Program-made: the position numbers and the translations under genes
The notes under the pieces: generated by a model
The model's database searches: none
What the model saw: only the letters and a program-made list of their open reading frames with translations
What the model was told of the DNA's origin: nothing
Shown here: one piece after another, positions 46,874-55,563 of the stretch
How positions within the stretch are numbered: the first letter of the stretch is position 1
Layout of the letters: every line of letters begins with the position of its first letter
From: Oscillospiraceae bacterium
Lineage (GTDB): Bacteria > Bacillota > Clostridia > Oscillospirales > Ruminococcaceae
Direction: 5' to 3'
DNA length: 64,000 nt
Assembly: GCA_009777725.1 (NCBI GenBank)
Contig: WRLG01000013.1
Span: 1-64,000, forward strand

Positions 46874-47773
46874 TTACTCAAATACATTTTCCGGCTTTAT
46901 ATTTTTCATATTTTCGCCGATTTTATCAAGCAGACCCGCGCCCTCCGCAATTTTGCAGTAATAGCTCTTAAAGCCGTCTATATCGTCCATGTTATTGGTC
47001 AAGGCGCGGCTGAAATATTCCATACTTAAATCAAGGTTTTTTCTTTGGAGATGAACCAGAGAGCATCCGCCCAAAGCAAAGGCGTAATTTTTACCCGATT
47101 CTATAGATTTCTCAAAATACTCCAAGGCTTTTTCGGCATCGCCGCTTTTGAGGCAGGTTAAGCCCATATCGGTCAATATATAATCAATATCGGTATTCCT
47201 TTTCAAAAGCGAATTATAAACCTCCATCGCTTCATGGAAACAGCCTGTGTTTGTATAACATCTGCCCGCCATTATGTAAATGTCATCGCAGTTTATATTG
47301 AGCTCGATTGCCTTTTCAAAATATTTGGCGGCATTTGTCGGATACCCCATAATCTGGTAACAGCGCGCATGAAAATATGACAATACGGCACGCCACGAAT
47401 CCGCCATATTATGATTTTCAAGCTCATTGAAAAAATCAAGAGCTTTGTTATAATCGCACAGATGAAGCGCGTGAACCCCCTTGCGGAACATCCAAGAAGT
47501 TCGAGAAAATGAATTAAAGGTATTCCCTATAATGAGCGTGTCAAAAGGGTAAAAGTTAGAAACGGAAGCATCGATACAAGCTAAAATTAAGTTGGTGACC
47601 AAGGGGAGCAGCACGATAACGATAATCAATACAAGGCTGAATTCGCGGGTGCAAAGCCCCATAAGCCCCGCCGCCGCCGAAAGCACCGACACAAACAGCG
47701 AAATAGGAGTAGTTACCTTGCTGTTTCTGATAAAATTGCTCAGAAAACAGCTTAAACCAAGAAAATTGCCCAT
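46874..47773 (-). CDS. Membrane-anchored TPR protein
   Basis: 299 residues. Two N-terminal membrane helices (about 20-40 and 44-66) precede four or five TPR units: YNKALDFFNELENHN, NAAKYFEKAIELNINCDD, HEAMEVYNSLLKRNTDID, DAEKALEYFEKSIES and LDLSMEYFSRALTNN. It is a probable cytosolic scaffold on the membrane. It lies 12 bases before dnaX and 78 bases after the SRP RNA, so it is inserted into a normally tight order. Function unknown. Confidence 0.75.
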   Translation of the reverse strand: MGNFLGLSCFLSNFIRNSKVTTPISLFVSVLSAAAGLMGLCTREFSLVLIIVIVLLPLVTNLILACIDASVSNFYPFDTLIIGNTFNSFSRTSWMFRKGVHALHLCDYNKALDFFNELENHNMADSWRAVLSYFHARCYQIMGYPTNAAKYFEKAIELNINCDDIYIMAGRCYTNTGCFHEAMEVYNSLLKRNTDIDYILTDMGLTCLKSGDAEKALEYFEKSIESGKNYAFALGGCSLVHLQRKNLDLSMEYFSRALTNNMDDIDGFKSYYCKIAEGAGLLDKIGENMKNIKPENVFE

Positions 47774-47851
47774 AACAAATATTCCTTTCTATATTAAGAG
47801 TGAGGAATGAGGAACGGTGACCCCCCTCAATCCTCACTTCAATCTTCCCGC

Positions 47852-47973
47852 CCGATACATAGGTGTGCGGACGGGCTGCGGCACACAAAACATTCCGCTT
47901 AATGCTGCTCGGTTCCCCGCCTGACATGGTTCACGGCGTCCCGTTGCACAGAGTCCGCACACCTATATACCGG
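47852..47973 (-). ncRNA. ffs: Signal recognition particle RNA (small, 4.5S type)
   Basis: The minus-strand transcript folds back on itself: GTCCGCACACCTAT (47953-47966) is the exact complement of ATAGGTGTGCGGAC (47859-47872). The apex carries the domain IV signature ATGTCAGG, a GGAA tetraloop in CGGGGAACCG, and AGCAGCATTAAG. This is the Ffh binding site. The length of about 122 bases means no Alu domain, unlike the Bacillus scRNA. The position upstream of dnaX is classic. Confidence 0.88.
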
Positions 47974-47987
47974 TTCAATTTAAATAT

Positions 47988-48016
47988 ATTATAGCACATT
48001 TAAATTTGATTTGCAA
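47988..48016 (-). promoter_or_regulatory. Promoter of the SRP RNA
   Basis: On the minus strand: TTGCAA (48011-48016), 17 bases, TATAAT (47988-47993), about 15 bases before the RNA start. Confidence 0.75.
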
Positions 48017-48110
48017 TAGGTTAGAGAAATTTTTATTCTTGACTTTTTTTAAAAAAACTCAAACCCCTAAAAATCACGCGCTCCCCCAACCCCAATTTGC
48101 TAATTTTTGG

Positions 48111-48201
48111 TTATTTTGCACAAAAAAAAAAAAAAAAACAACTACATTTCCTACAAATAGCACAAAAACCCATTTACAAACAAAATCAAATAGTGTAATA
48201 T
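48111..48201 (+). promoter_or_regulatory. Conserved ~90-bp promoter region, copy 1
   Basis: ATTTTGCAC followed by a run of 16 A, CTACATTTCC, CACAAAAACC, then TTTACA (48173-48178), 17 bases, TAATAT (48196-48201). The same order of blocks recurs at 62521-62607. The A tract at about -60 fits an UP-element. It drives the broken lipoprotein at 48230 and perhaps the gene at 48533. Confidence 0.75.
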
Positions 48202-48229
48202 TATAGTATTGTGAAAGGAGTTAAAAATT

Positions 48230-48486
48230 ATGAAAAAATTAACAGCGATTGCTCTAACGGCGGCTATGTTATTGTCTTTATCAGCGTGCGGAGGCGTTGA
48301 TAATTCGCAAAGGGAGAAATATGACAGGGTTATGGCTGAGAATAATTCGGTGCATTAGTTGCTTTGGGCGGAATGGTATTTTGTTTAGTTTTTTGTATAA
48401 TGTCCATAGTTGGCGCGGTAAAAGCAGGAAAGGTTATTGACGGAAAGTATTTGCGTGATGTTCAAAGTAATCTTGTTGGGTTTTAA
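48230..48486 (+). pseudogene. Frameshifted small lipoprotein
   Basis: ATG 48230 (AAGGAG upstream) opens MKKLTAIALTAAMLLSLSACGG, a clear lipoprotein signal, and runs 42 codons to TAG 48356-48358. Just before that stop the sequence continues in another frame from about 48349: ALVALGGMVFCLVFCIMSIVG, then KAGKVIDGKYLRDVQSNL and TAA 48484-48486. One base change in length would join both into a protein of about 85 residues with a lipidated N-terminus and a membrane helix. The overlap (48340-48355) has no classic slippery heptamer, so this is probably a broken gene or a sequencing error. Confidence 0.7.
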
Positions 48487-48532
48487 ATTGAGTTTGCTCA
48501 ATTAAAATAAAAAATTATTGGAGGTTATCACT

Positions 48533-49780
48533 ATGAAAAAGAAAATTTTAAGCGTAATTTTAGCCCTGGCAGTCATGTTACCGCTATTTGCAATTCCCGC
48601 AACCGCAAATGACAAATGGGAGGGGTATATAAGAATATCTAAATCCGAGGATTTAGAACTCATGGGTTCATATGCTAATCGTTCCGGCAAATTCTATCTG
48701 ACAAATGATATTGACATGAAAGACTATGGAGTATGGACACCGATTAATGGCTTTCAAGGAACACTTGACGGCAATGGCTTTGCTATAAGAAATTTAACAA
48801 GCACAAAAGGCGGTCTGTTTGGAACTTTAGGCACAAACACGACTAATGCAAATATTACAATAAAAAACCTTGGATTAATAAATGTGTTTATTCAAAACGA
48901 TGGAGATGTGGGAGCATTGATAAATCGTTGTGATAGATATTTAGGGGGTAGGGTAAATATAGAAAATGTTTATGTAACTGGGAAAATTGCAAACACGGCG
49001 GCAACATCAACATCCGTTATAGTAAATTGTGCCGGTGGTCTTATAGGTAATTGGTTTACCAATAGAAAAGCGGCTCTAAGTTTAAAGAACTGTTATAATG
49101 CCGCAACGGTAACATCTGAGCAACACGCCGGGGGAATATTGGGTTATTCTTATGACAATGTTGAGTTTAATAATTGCGTGAACGCTGGAGAAATCAGCGG
49201 TAAAACTCAATATGTAGGTGGTATTGTCGCATATACTAATAGCTTATTGCGTTCTTCATACAGTTATGGAATAATACGAAATACTAGCACATCGGGTACT
49301 GTTAGTTCGCCGGGTGGATTAGTAGGCTATGCCGAGAAAAATATTTTAATGCAAGATTGTGCCACTTCATCAAGCCGTGCGATAGGCGGTGATACAAATA
49401 ACTCTACAGAGGTAAGAGTAAATGTTCCCCTAGCTGACTTCAAAAAACAAGAAACCTACAAAGGGTTTGATTTCAGAAATATTTGGTACATTCACCCGCA
49501 AGTTAACAACGGATACCCCATTCTCCGCATTATGATGAAAAACTATAGAATACCTGCCGAAAGCAACAGCACTTCATCGCCGGAACAAACTGTAAATTAC
49601 GTGACCACGGCAAATGTAAATCTTCGCTCAAATCCCAGCACATCATCAACTGCTATAGTTGTCGTTCTTAAAGGCGAAACCGTTAGAAGTTCAGGCAGCA
49701 GAAGCGGTTGGCATAAGGTTACATATAAGGGGCAATCGGGATATATCAATGCAGATTATCTCGAAAAAGCCAGCGGGTAA
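48533..49780 (+). CDS. Secreted protein with GLUG-like repeats and C-terminal SH3b domain
   Basis: From ATG 48533 (TTGGAGG upstream) there are 415 residues. A Sec signal peptide ends near ATAN. The body is a beta-helix with GLUG-type turns: GGLFGTLG, GGLIGNWF, GGILGYSYDN, GGIVAYTNS, GGLVGYAEKN, preceded by YLTNDIDMKDYG as in such repeats. The last 65 residues are an SH3b domain (ANVNLRSNPSTSSTAIVVVL to GYINADYLEK) that binds cell wall. It is probably a surface adhesion or wall-associated protein. It converges on ttcA with 14 bases between. Confidence 0.85.
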   Translation: MKKKILSVILALAVMLPLFAIPATANDKWEGYIRISKSEDLELMGSYANRSGKFYLTNDIDMKDYGVWTPINGFQGTLDGNGFAIRNLTSTKGGLFGTLGTNTTNANITIKNLGLINVFIQNDGDVGALINRCDRYLGGRVNIENVYVTGKIANTAATSTSVIVNCAGGLIGNWFTNRKAALSLKNCYNAATVTSEQHAGGILGYSYDNVEFNNCVNAGEISGKTQYVGGIVAYTNSLLRSSYSYGIIRNTSTSGTVSSPGGLVGYAEKNILMQDCATSSSRAIGGDTNNSTEVRVNVPLADFKKQETYKGFDFRNIWYIHPQVNNGYPILRIMMKNYRIPAESNSTSSPEQTVNYVTTANVNLRSNPSTSSTAIVVVLKGETVRSSGSRSGWHKVTYKGQSGYINADYLEKASG

Positions 49781-49794
49781 AGCTTTTCATCTTT

Positions 49795-50517
49795 TTATTT
49801 ACCCCCGCCCCACCCATTCAACCCGGCTCTCCTCATCGCTCCGAATATCCGATTGGAAAAGCCTTTATCCGCCTTATCCCTTTCGGCGAGGAACTGCTTG
49901 GTTTTTTCACGGGAGGTATGACCGTCAACCGGGCATTTTGATTTGACTATGGGCAATGAATGACGCTTAGCCGCGCTTATAACCACCCTTTCCGGGGCAA
50001 AGACAAGCGGACGGATAACGGTCAAATCTTTGCGCGAAAGGTAGTTTTTCGGCGCGAAGCACCCAAGTCTGCCCTCGTTGAACAGGTTCATGATAAAGGT
50101 TTCTACTACATCTTCAAAATTATGACCCAAGGCAATTTTATTGCACCCTAATTCCTTAGCGGCGTTATGTAAGGCACCTCTTCGCATACGGGCGCAGAGC
50201 GAGCAGGGATTGCTCTCCTTGCGTATGTCAAAAACAACCTCCGCTATATCGCTCGGCACTACTCTGTATTCCACCCCAAGCTCATTGCATAAATCCAGCA
50301 CCGCCGAGTAATCCCCGTCAATGCTGTTAAATCGCGGGTCGATTGTTACGGCGGCAACGCCATAGTCAATTCCGGCAAATCTTTTCAGAAGAACAAGCCC
50401 TTTGAGAAGAACAAGGCTGTCCTTCCCGCCCGAAACGCCTACGGCTATTTTATCGCCGTCCTGTATTAAATCAAATTCCTGTACAGCTTTTCGCATATAG
50501 CTTAGAATCCTTTGCAT
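49795..50517 (-). CDS. ttcA: TtcA-family tRNA thiolation enzyme
   Basis: Enzymes of this family activate tRNA with ATP and insert sulphur, typically 2-thiocytidine 32. From ATG 50517 (GGGGTGG upstream) there are 240 residues. The PP-loop is VGVSGGKDSLVLL (Ser29-Ser34). CSLC (Cys105, Cys108) would bind the iron-sulphur cluster, and GHNFEDVVETFIMNLF follows. Close paralogues act on other tRNA positions, so the exact target is inferred. GTG 50526 is an alternative start. It follows the histidine kinase by 30 bases. Confidence 0.85.
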   Translation of the reverse strand: MQRILSYMRKAVQEFDLIQDGDKIAVGVSGGKDSLVLLKGLVLLKRFAGIDYGVAAVTIDPRFNSIDGDYSAVLDLCNELGVEYRVVPSDIAEVVFDIRKESNPCSLCARMRRGALHNAAKELGCNKIALGHNFEDVVETFIMNLFNEGRLGCFAPKNYLSRKDLTVIRPLVFAPERVVISAAKRHSLPIVKSKCPVDGHTSREKTKQFLAERDKADKGFSNRIFGAMRRAGLNGWGGGK

Positions 50518-50547
50518 AAAGACCACCCCTTAAAAATTCAATAGGCT

Positions 50548-51942
50548 CTAAACGGGAAGGGTTATTTTAACCGTAGTCCCAACCCCGAGCTTGCTGAAAA
50601 TGTCCAGATTTCCCCCGTGCATGGAGATAATTTCATCGGCAATGGCAAGACCTATGCCCGAGCCGCGTTTGGTATGGTTTGCTTTGTAGAACTTTGTTCT
50701 TATTTTCGGAAGGTCATGTTCGCTTATACCGCAACCCGTATCGGAAACGTCAATTTGTATATGCTCCGCATCCGACATAAGAGCTTGAACGGTCACCTCG
50801 CCCCCGCTGTCGGTATATTTTATGGCATTATCTATTACGTTTATGAATACCTGCCGCAGGCGGTTTTTATCTCCGAATATGAAAGGAAGCATATCCGGCT
50901 CTTCATATATTACGGTGATGCCGTCTTTTTTCGCACGCTCGGCGTAAATCAGCACAGCCTCCCCAATCTCCGCCAGAATATCAAGCTTTTCCTTGTTCAG
51001 AGAAAGGCGTTTATTCTGCATACGCGAAAAATCCAAAAGCTCCTCCACCATCTGAGAGAGTCTTTCTGTTTCTCCTGTTATAACGCGCATCCCTTTTTCT
51101 ACCGCATCGCCGTCATTCGGCATACTTCTTATCGTTTCAGCCCAGCCCTTTATAGCGGTCAGCGGTGTTCTCAATTCGTGTGATACGCTGGAGATGAAGT
51201 CGTTCTTCATATTTTCGGAAAGGGCAAGCTCCTTTGCCATGTTATTGACGGCATCGCAAAGCTGCCCTATTTCGTCATCATTTTTCTTTTGTATTCTGAT
51301 TGAAAAATCTCCTACGGCATACCTGCGCGCAGTGCCGCTCAGCTGTGTAACGGGGATAACGATTGAGCGGATAAAATAAGAGCCTGTAAAGAACATAAAG
51401 CAAAGCATTAATACGCAGATTACAATCAGTGCAAAAGCGGCGTAGTAAATCTGCTTGTCCACATCTTCAAGGGAGCTTACCAAGCGTACTGCCGTGTAGC
51501 CGGAACTGTTAGGCGGGGTAATCACGCTGATTGCCATTATTTTTTCTCCGCCGGACGACCGCCCGACTGCGTAGCCGCTGGAGCCGTTGTCGAGCGCGTC
51601 GAAATAATCGCTTAAAAATAAATTTACAGTGGGAGCAAAGCCGGAGGAGGTGAGCTCAATCTCCCCTCTGGAATTTATTGCCATAAGCTCCATCTTTTCT
51701 TTTTCCGACCATCTTTCGACTACGTTCCGCAAATCCGCGGAAAAGCCCAAGGCGGAATTATTATAAGAGGCTTGAAGCATACTTGAAACCATATTCATGC
51801 GCGAAACCATATATTGCTGTGCCGCGCTGTAGTAATAATTCCTTATGAAAAACACAGCCGCGGTAATCAATATCGTCAGAACAATGAAAACCCCGCCCAA
51901 GCTGTTCACAAGCCATCGCCGCGTTATGCTTGTTTTACGCAT
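50548..51942 (-). CDS. Membrane sensor histidine kinase
   Basis: 464 residues from ATG 51942 (AGGAGG eight bases upstream). Two membrane helices (about 15-38 and 170-195) flank an extracytoplasmic sensor. A HAMP linker follows (PVTQLSGTARRYAVGDFSIRI). The HisKA motif FISSVSHELRTPLTAIKGW carries the phosphorylated histidine. The ATPase domain shows VFINVIDNAIKYTDSGG (N box), DTGCGI (G1) and GSGIGLAIADEI (G2). The likely partner is the OmpR-type regulator at 55564; four genes of one signalling locus lie in the same orientation. Confidence 0.93.
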   Translation of the reverse strand: MRKTSITRRWLVNSLGGVFIVLTILITAAVFFIRNYYYSAAQQYMVSRMNMVSSMLQASYNNSALGFSADLRNVVERWSEKEKMELMAINSRGEIELTSSGFAPTVNLFLSDYFDALDNGSSGYAVGRSSGGEKIMAISVITPPNSSGYTAVRLVSSLEDVDKQIYYAAFALIVICVLMLCFMFFTGSYFIRSIVIPVTQLSGTARRYAVGDFSIRIQKKNDDEIGQLCDAVNNMAKELALSENMKNDFISSVSHELRTPLTAIKGWAETIRSMPNDGDAVEKGMRVITGETERLSQMVEELLDFSRMQNKRLSLNKEKLDILAEIGEAVLIYAERAKKDGITVIYEEPDMLPFIFGDKNRLRQVFINVIDNAIKYTDSGGEVTVQALMSDAEHIQIDVSDTGCGISEHDLPKIRTKFYKANHTKRGSGIGLAIADEIISMHGGNLDIFSKLGVGTTVKITLPV

Positions 51943-51954
51943 TCTGCTCACCTC

Positions 51955-52752
51955 CTATTCGGAAACATGCGAAAGTATGTAATCAGCGATAATTTCATAC
52001 GCTTCACGCGTAAGAGCGGACATTTCCGAATCCTCGGACATAGAGGAGGGGAGCTTGCCATCGTTGCCCGTAAGCTCGGTGTTTACATCTAAGTAATAAA
52101 TGCCGTTTCGGTTTGCAAAGCTCAGAGCGGCTGAGTTAAACGAGTTGATTTTGGCATTTGTCCGCTCTTGTGTTTCGGAATCGGCGGGTATAGGAAAAAG
52201 CGAAATCAGGTAAATTGCAGTGCCGGGGTTTTGCTCCTTTATATTGTCAATAAACTCTTGGTAATGAGCAGTAAAAACACTTTCGCTGAATTCATAAGCT
52301 TCCTGCGAGCCTATAAGCAGGTAGAGAGCTTCGGGGCTTATGCTTTCGACCAGAGCCGGGATAGTTGTTACCTCGCCTTTATATGAAGTCATAAAGGAAT
52401 CAAGGTTGTCAAATTTAAGACCGTTTTGTGCAATTACCCTATCCGGCGGCACTAATGAATATTCGGCAAGCCCTTTTAAATCGGCATTTCCGATAAAAAG
52501 AGCGGTATCAAAGTATTCCTTGCCCCGTGGCTCTGACCTTACTACCGGGTTTATAACCCTTTTAGCCGAATCAACCGATAAATTAGCATAGACAGCCGGC
52601 TCTTCTGAACTGTTCGCGCTTAATCCCGTAATGATATAGCTGTCATCCCTCATATAAAGCGTGAAGCAGACAGCAAAGCTTGCAATTGTAAAAAGAAACA
52701 GGAACGATAACCGAAATTTCGGACGTTTTCTCTCCTTGCGGCAGAACTCCAT
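51955..52752 (-). CDS. Membrane-anchored SGNH-like protein without catalytic residues
   Basis: 265 residues from ATG 52752 (AAGGAG upstream). One N-terminal helix anchors an outside domain with an SGNH-hydrolase pattern: ALFIGNADLKGLAEYS at the nucleophile position, ALYLLIGSQEAY, and AIYLISLFPIPADSETQERT before an alpha-helix. The nucleophile block reads GNAD where GDS is expected, and no DxxH follows at the end (NDGKLPSSMSE). It probably binds rather than cleaves a substrate. It ends three bases before the kinase ribosome site and is co-transcribed with the kinase. Confidence 0.7.
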   Translation of the reverse strand: MEFCRKERKRPKFRLSFLFLFTIASFAVCFTLYMRDDSYIITGLSANSSEEPAVYANLSVDSAKRVINPVVRSEPRGKEYFDTALFIGNADLKGLAEYSLVPPDRVIAQNGLKFDNLDSFMTSYKGEVTTIPALVESISPEALYLLIGSQEAYEFSESVFTAHYQEFIDNIKEQNPGTAIYLISLFPIPADSETQERTNAKINSFNSAALSFANRNGIYYLDVNTELTGNDGKLPSSMSEDSEMSALTREAYEIIADYILSHVSE

Positions 52753-52870
52753 AAGATACACTCCTTAAGTAATTGTAAAATTATAGTAAATTCGATAAGC
52801 TTTTATGTCGTAAAGACGTATAATTATATTATACATTAATTATTCAATATATGCAAGTTACAATTTTTTT

Positions 52871-52920
52871 ACACGCAAAAAAAACACCGCATTTTTTTAA
52901 AAGCGGCATTTTTTTGTTGT
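52871..52920 (-). terminator. Terminator after the beta-propeller gene
   Basis: On the minus strand, AAAAAAATGCCGC pairs with GCGGTGTTTTTTT around a T4A7 loop, and the T run continues. It separates the sigma/propeller pair from the SGNH and kinase genes. Confidence 0.7.
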
Positions 52921-52927
52921 ATATGAA

Positions 52928-54811
52928 TCAATACGTAATCGCATGAATAACCTTCATGTCGTCTATTCGCGCTGATACAATCCGTCCGTTCCCTATCATG
53001 TAGATAACTTCCCCCTTTAATACAGCTCTTGCAAAAGCCGCGCTTTCGTCAAGGTCTGTATATTCTATAACGCCTTTCAGCTCAAAGCCGGAGAAATCGT
53101 TATAGCTGAACACATAATATTGATTTACCGTGCCGAATTGATTATTATAATAAACAGGCACGCCGATAATTGAATTTTCGCGGTTTAAAAACAATGCACG
53201 CTTTGAAAAAAGAGCTTTTGATACGATAACCCCCTGATTTTCAGCAAAATCTATGCTGTTAATCAAAATACCGTTATCAACGCTGTACATGCCGAGTTTC
53301 AGACCAACCGTGTTGCCGGAATTGTCGTAAACGGAGCTTATGCCGATTTCCTCTGTTTCGGTAAATTCAAGAAGATACTCAGCCGAAGCCGCGCTGGATT
53401 GCGACCTAAGCCACTCGTTATCTTGGTTTTGAGCGTATTCGCTTTCCGTGTCGATGAATTCGGTTTCACCGTAAGCAATAACCTCCGCGCTGTCAAGCGT
53501 AAAGCTTGTGACCAGCTTGTAGTTAACGCCCGAATCGGTAAAATAGATATTATCTTCGTCTAAGCGGACATCTCTTCCCGTTCCTAAAACAGCCTTTACC
53601 GAAATATCCGGTACATCGGGCTGAATCGCGCTAATTACCGTGTAATCGGTACTGCTCGCCGATGAGGGGATGATGATGTTGCTCGGTTCTACAAAAAATC
53701 TTTCACCGTTTACAAAATAGGCGGGTACAAAATTTTCAAGCTCTGAACCCTCGCCAAGCGGACTGACGCGATAATCCGTGTAAGACGTAACAATATAAAT
53801 CGCGCCGTCTTTTACTCTTGAAGCTAAATAACGACCGTTTTGCTCGTAGGATGTTACATGCTTCGGACTTGCCTTATCCTTTACATCAAAGATTTCCAAA
53901 ACAACATTTGTTTTGGGTTGAAAGCTTTTCTCAGAATTCTCGGCAGTTTTATCAGGGGGTGCTGCCCCATCCGTAAAAACCGATTGCTGTAAGACTTCGC
54001 CGGAATTTTGCGGGGCAGGGTCAATAATGTCTGACGGCTGAGTGTCCGATTCGTCTGCTGGAACAAACTCTTCGGTTGCAGAGTTGTCAGCGTTATCAAC
54101 ATTTCCGTGAGCCGCGCTTTTATTGAAAGTGAAAGTTTCTTCATCTTTTTCCGAAACCAGTATAAGCGTATCGCCGTGAAGTATAAGCGCGACGGGAAGG
54201 TTAAGCCCGTGTTCAACGACAGCTGTGATTTCCATGGTATCCATATCAACGATATGCAGAGTATCGCCGAATACGCAATAAATGCTATTACCATCGCTTT
54301 GCACTAAATCCGCGCCGGAAAACAAGCTCTCGTCAAGCGTTGACGTTGTACCGGGCTGTGTTGCCGCAGTTTTCGCGGTTTCGGGCGGTTCTGTTACCGT
54401 AACGGGGGGGTGTGTGGTTATGCTTCCCTTAGGTTCAACCGTTTCGCCGCTTGTGATGGATGATTCTACGATAATGTTTGAAATAATACTTTCAATTTGC
54501 TCGTAAGAGTCAGCCGATGCGGGTACATCATAAACTCTCGGTCTTTCAATGTCCGGCATTTCATAGGTCTTGTTGTAGCTTAGTAAACCGACCGCTAATA
54601 CTAAACATGCGGCGGCAGCTCCCGCAGTCCTTATTGTAATGGTGCGACGTAATGCAGAGGTGACAGGAATCGGCTTATTATTTTTATGCTCTGATTTCCT
54701 GTGGGACTGTTCGGATTTAGCCTTAATCATAAGTGCGATATTGCTCGGAGCGAGTTCAACGGGAATCTCAAGCTCATCGAACATTTCATTTAAGCTGTCC
54801 TCAAATCTCAT
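52928..54811 (-). CDS. Membrane-anchored beta-propeller protein, candidate anti-sigma factor
   Basis: From ATG 54811 (GGAGG nine bases upstream) there are 627 residues. About 60 cytosolic N-terminal residues (FEDSLNEMFDELEIPVELAPSN) precede one membrane helix (AGAAAACLVLAVGLLSY). A Thr/Pro/Ser-rich linker leads to an outside beta-propeller of the clostridial type distantly related to WD40 (TLHIVDMDTMEITAVVEHG, GRYLASRVKDGAIYIVTSYTD, YMIGNGRIVSARIDD). Propellers of this kind often occur with sigma/anti-sigma pairs. The ECF sigma gene lies 16 bases upstream, so the N-terminus probably binds it. No zinc anti-sigma motif is seen. Confidence 0.8.
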   Translation of the reverse strand: MRFEDSLNEMFDELEIPVELAPSNIALMIKAKSEQSHRKSEHKNNKPIPVTSALRRTITIRTAGAAAACLVLAVGLLSYNKTYEMPDIERPRVYDVPASADSYEQIESIISNIIVESSITSGETVEPKGSITTHPPVTVTEPPETAKTAATQPGTTSTLDESLFSGADLVQSDGNSIYCVFGDTLHIVDMDTMEITAVVEHGLNLPVALILHGDTLILVSEKDEETFTFNKSAAHGNVDNADNSATEEFVPADESDTQPSDIIDPAPQNSGEVLQQSVFTDGAAPPDKTAENSEKSFQPKTNVVLEIFDVKDKASPKHVTSYEQNGRYLASRVKDGAIYIVTSYTDYRVSPLGEGSELENFVPAYFVNGERFFVEPSNIIIPSSASSTDYTVISAIQPDVPDISVKAVLGTGRDVRLDEDNIYFTDSGVNYKLVTSFTLDSAEVIAYGETEFIDTESEYAQNQDNEWLRSQSSAASAEYLLEFTETEEIGISSVYDNSGNTVGLKLGMYSVDNGILINSIDFAENQGVIVSKALFSKRALFLNRENSIIGVPVYYNNQFGTVNQYYVFSYNDFSGFELKGVIEYTDLDESAAFARAVLKGEVIYMIGNGRIVSARIDDMKVIHAITY

Positions 54812-54827
54812 TAATTCCAACCTCCTT

Positions 54828-55361
54828 TCAGCTTTTTTCTGTCAGCATGTTTCTCAGCTTAATTTTAGCGCGCGCCGCTTTGGACCTGACGGTATTTGCA
54901 GACATACCGACAATTTGGGCAATCTCCTCGCTTTTATAGCCTGAAACAACGCTAAGTGATAAGACAAGTCTTTCATCCTCGTTCAGCTTTCTGAACTCCT
55001 CCATTAACTCAATGCCGTTATAATTAATTCCGTTTTGCTTTCCTTGTTCTACATTATCAATGCTGTCAAGCTCTACTTGGTAATTATTTTTCTTTATATA
55101 ATCCTTCTGCTTGTTTTTTATCTTTACAGTAAGGATTTTAATTATCCAAGCCTTGAACGCTTTTTCGTCGCGCAAATTTTTTATTGAGGAGTAGGCTTCC
55201 ATAACCGCGTCGCTAACCGCGTCGGAAGCGTCGTGCTGATTTTTAAGATTTGAGAAAGCTATGCGGTATAAATCTTTATATACAAGAGAGTACAGTTCGG
55301 CAAAAGCGTCTGCGTCTCCGTTTCTTGCTTTCCTTACCGCTAAAGCAAAGTCGGTATTCAT
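54828..55361 (-). CDS. ECF-type sigma-70 factor
   Basis: 177 residues from ATG 55361 (GAGGTGA 11 bases upstream). Region 2 is DADAFAELYSLVYKDLYRIAF, with QHDASDAVSDAVMEAYSSI. Region 4 is LNEDERLVLSLSVVSGYKSEEIAQIVGMSANTVRSKAARAKIKL. There is no region 3, as in ECF factors. It is co-transcribed with the membrane beta-propeller that probably holds it inactive. The target promoter is not known; the -35 element of an own autoregulated promoter could not be recognised upstream. Confidence 0.92.
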   Translation of the reverse strand: MNTDFALAVRKARNGDADAFAELYSLVYKDLYRIAFSNLKNQHDASDAVSDAVMEAYSSIKNLRDEKAFKAWIIKILTVKIKNKQKDYIKKNNYQVELDSIDNVEQGKQNGINYNGIELMEEFRKLNEDERLVLSLSVVSGYKSEEIAQIVGMSANTVRSKAARAKIKLRNMLTEKS

Positions 55362-55563
55362 TTTTCTTAATATCACCTCGCTGCGTTTAACGCAACAAAA
55401 ATACGATGACATTATACCGCACCTTTTTCAAACCTTAAAAAAGACCTGCTATATAGGTAGTGGCTAATTATGCCCGTTTTGTTGCAGTCATATATTAAAT
55501 TTGTAAAAACTCACAAAAATCAATTCAAAACTTGTTATAAATGCACAAATAAATAGTGTATGA

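Noticed and set aside
47556..47927. Minus-strand open frame across the SRP RNA
   Set aside because: It overlaps the SRP RNA and the TPR gene in another frame; the RNA fold and the domain IV motif explain the region.
48340..48358. Programmed frameshift in the small lipoprotein
   Set aside because: There is no slippery heptamer, no downstream pseudoknot visible, and the overlap between frames is only about 16 bases.
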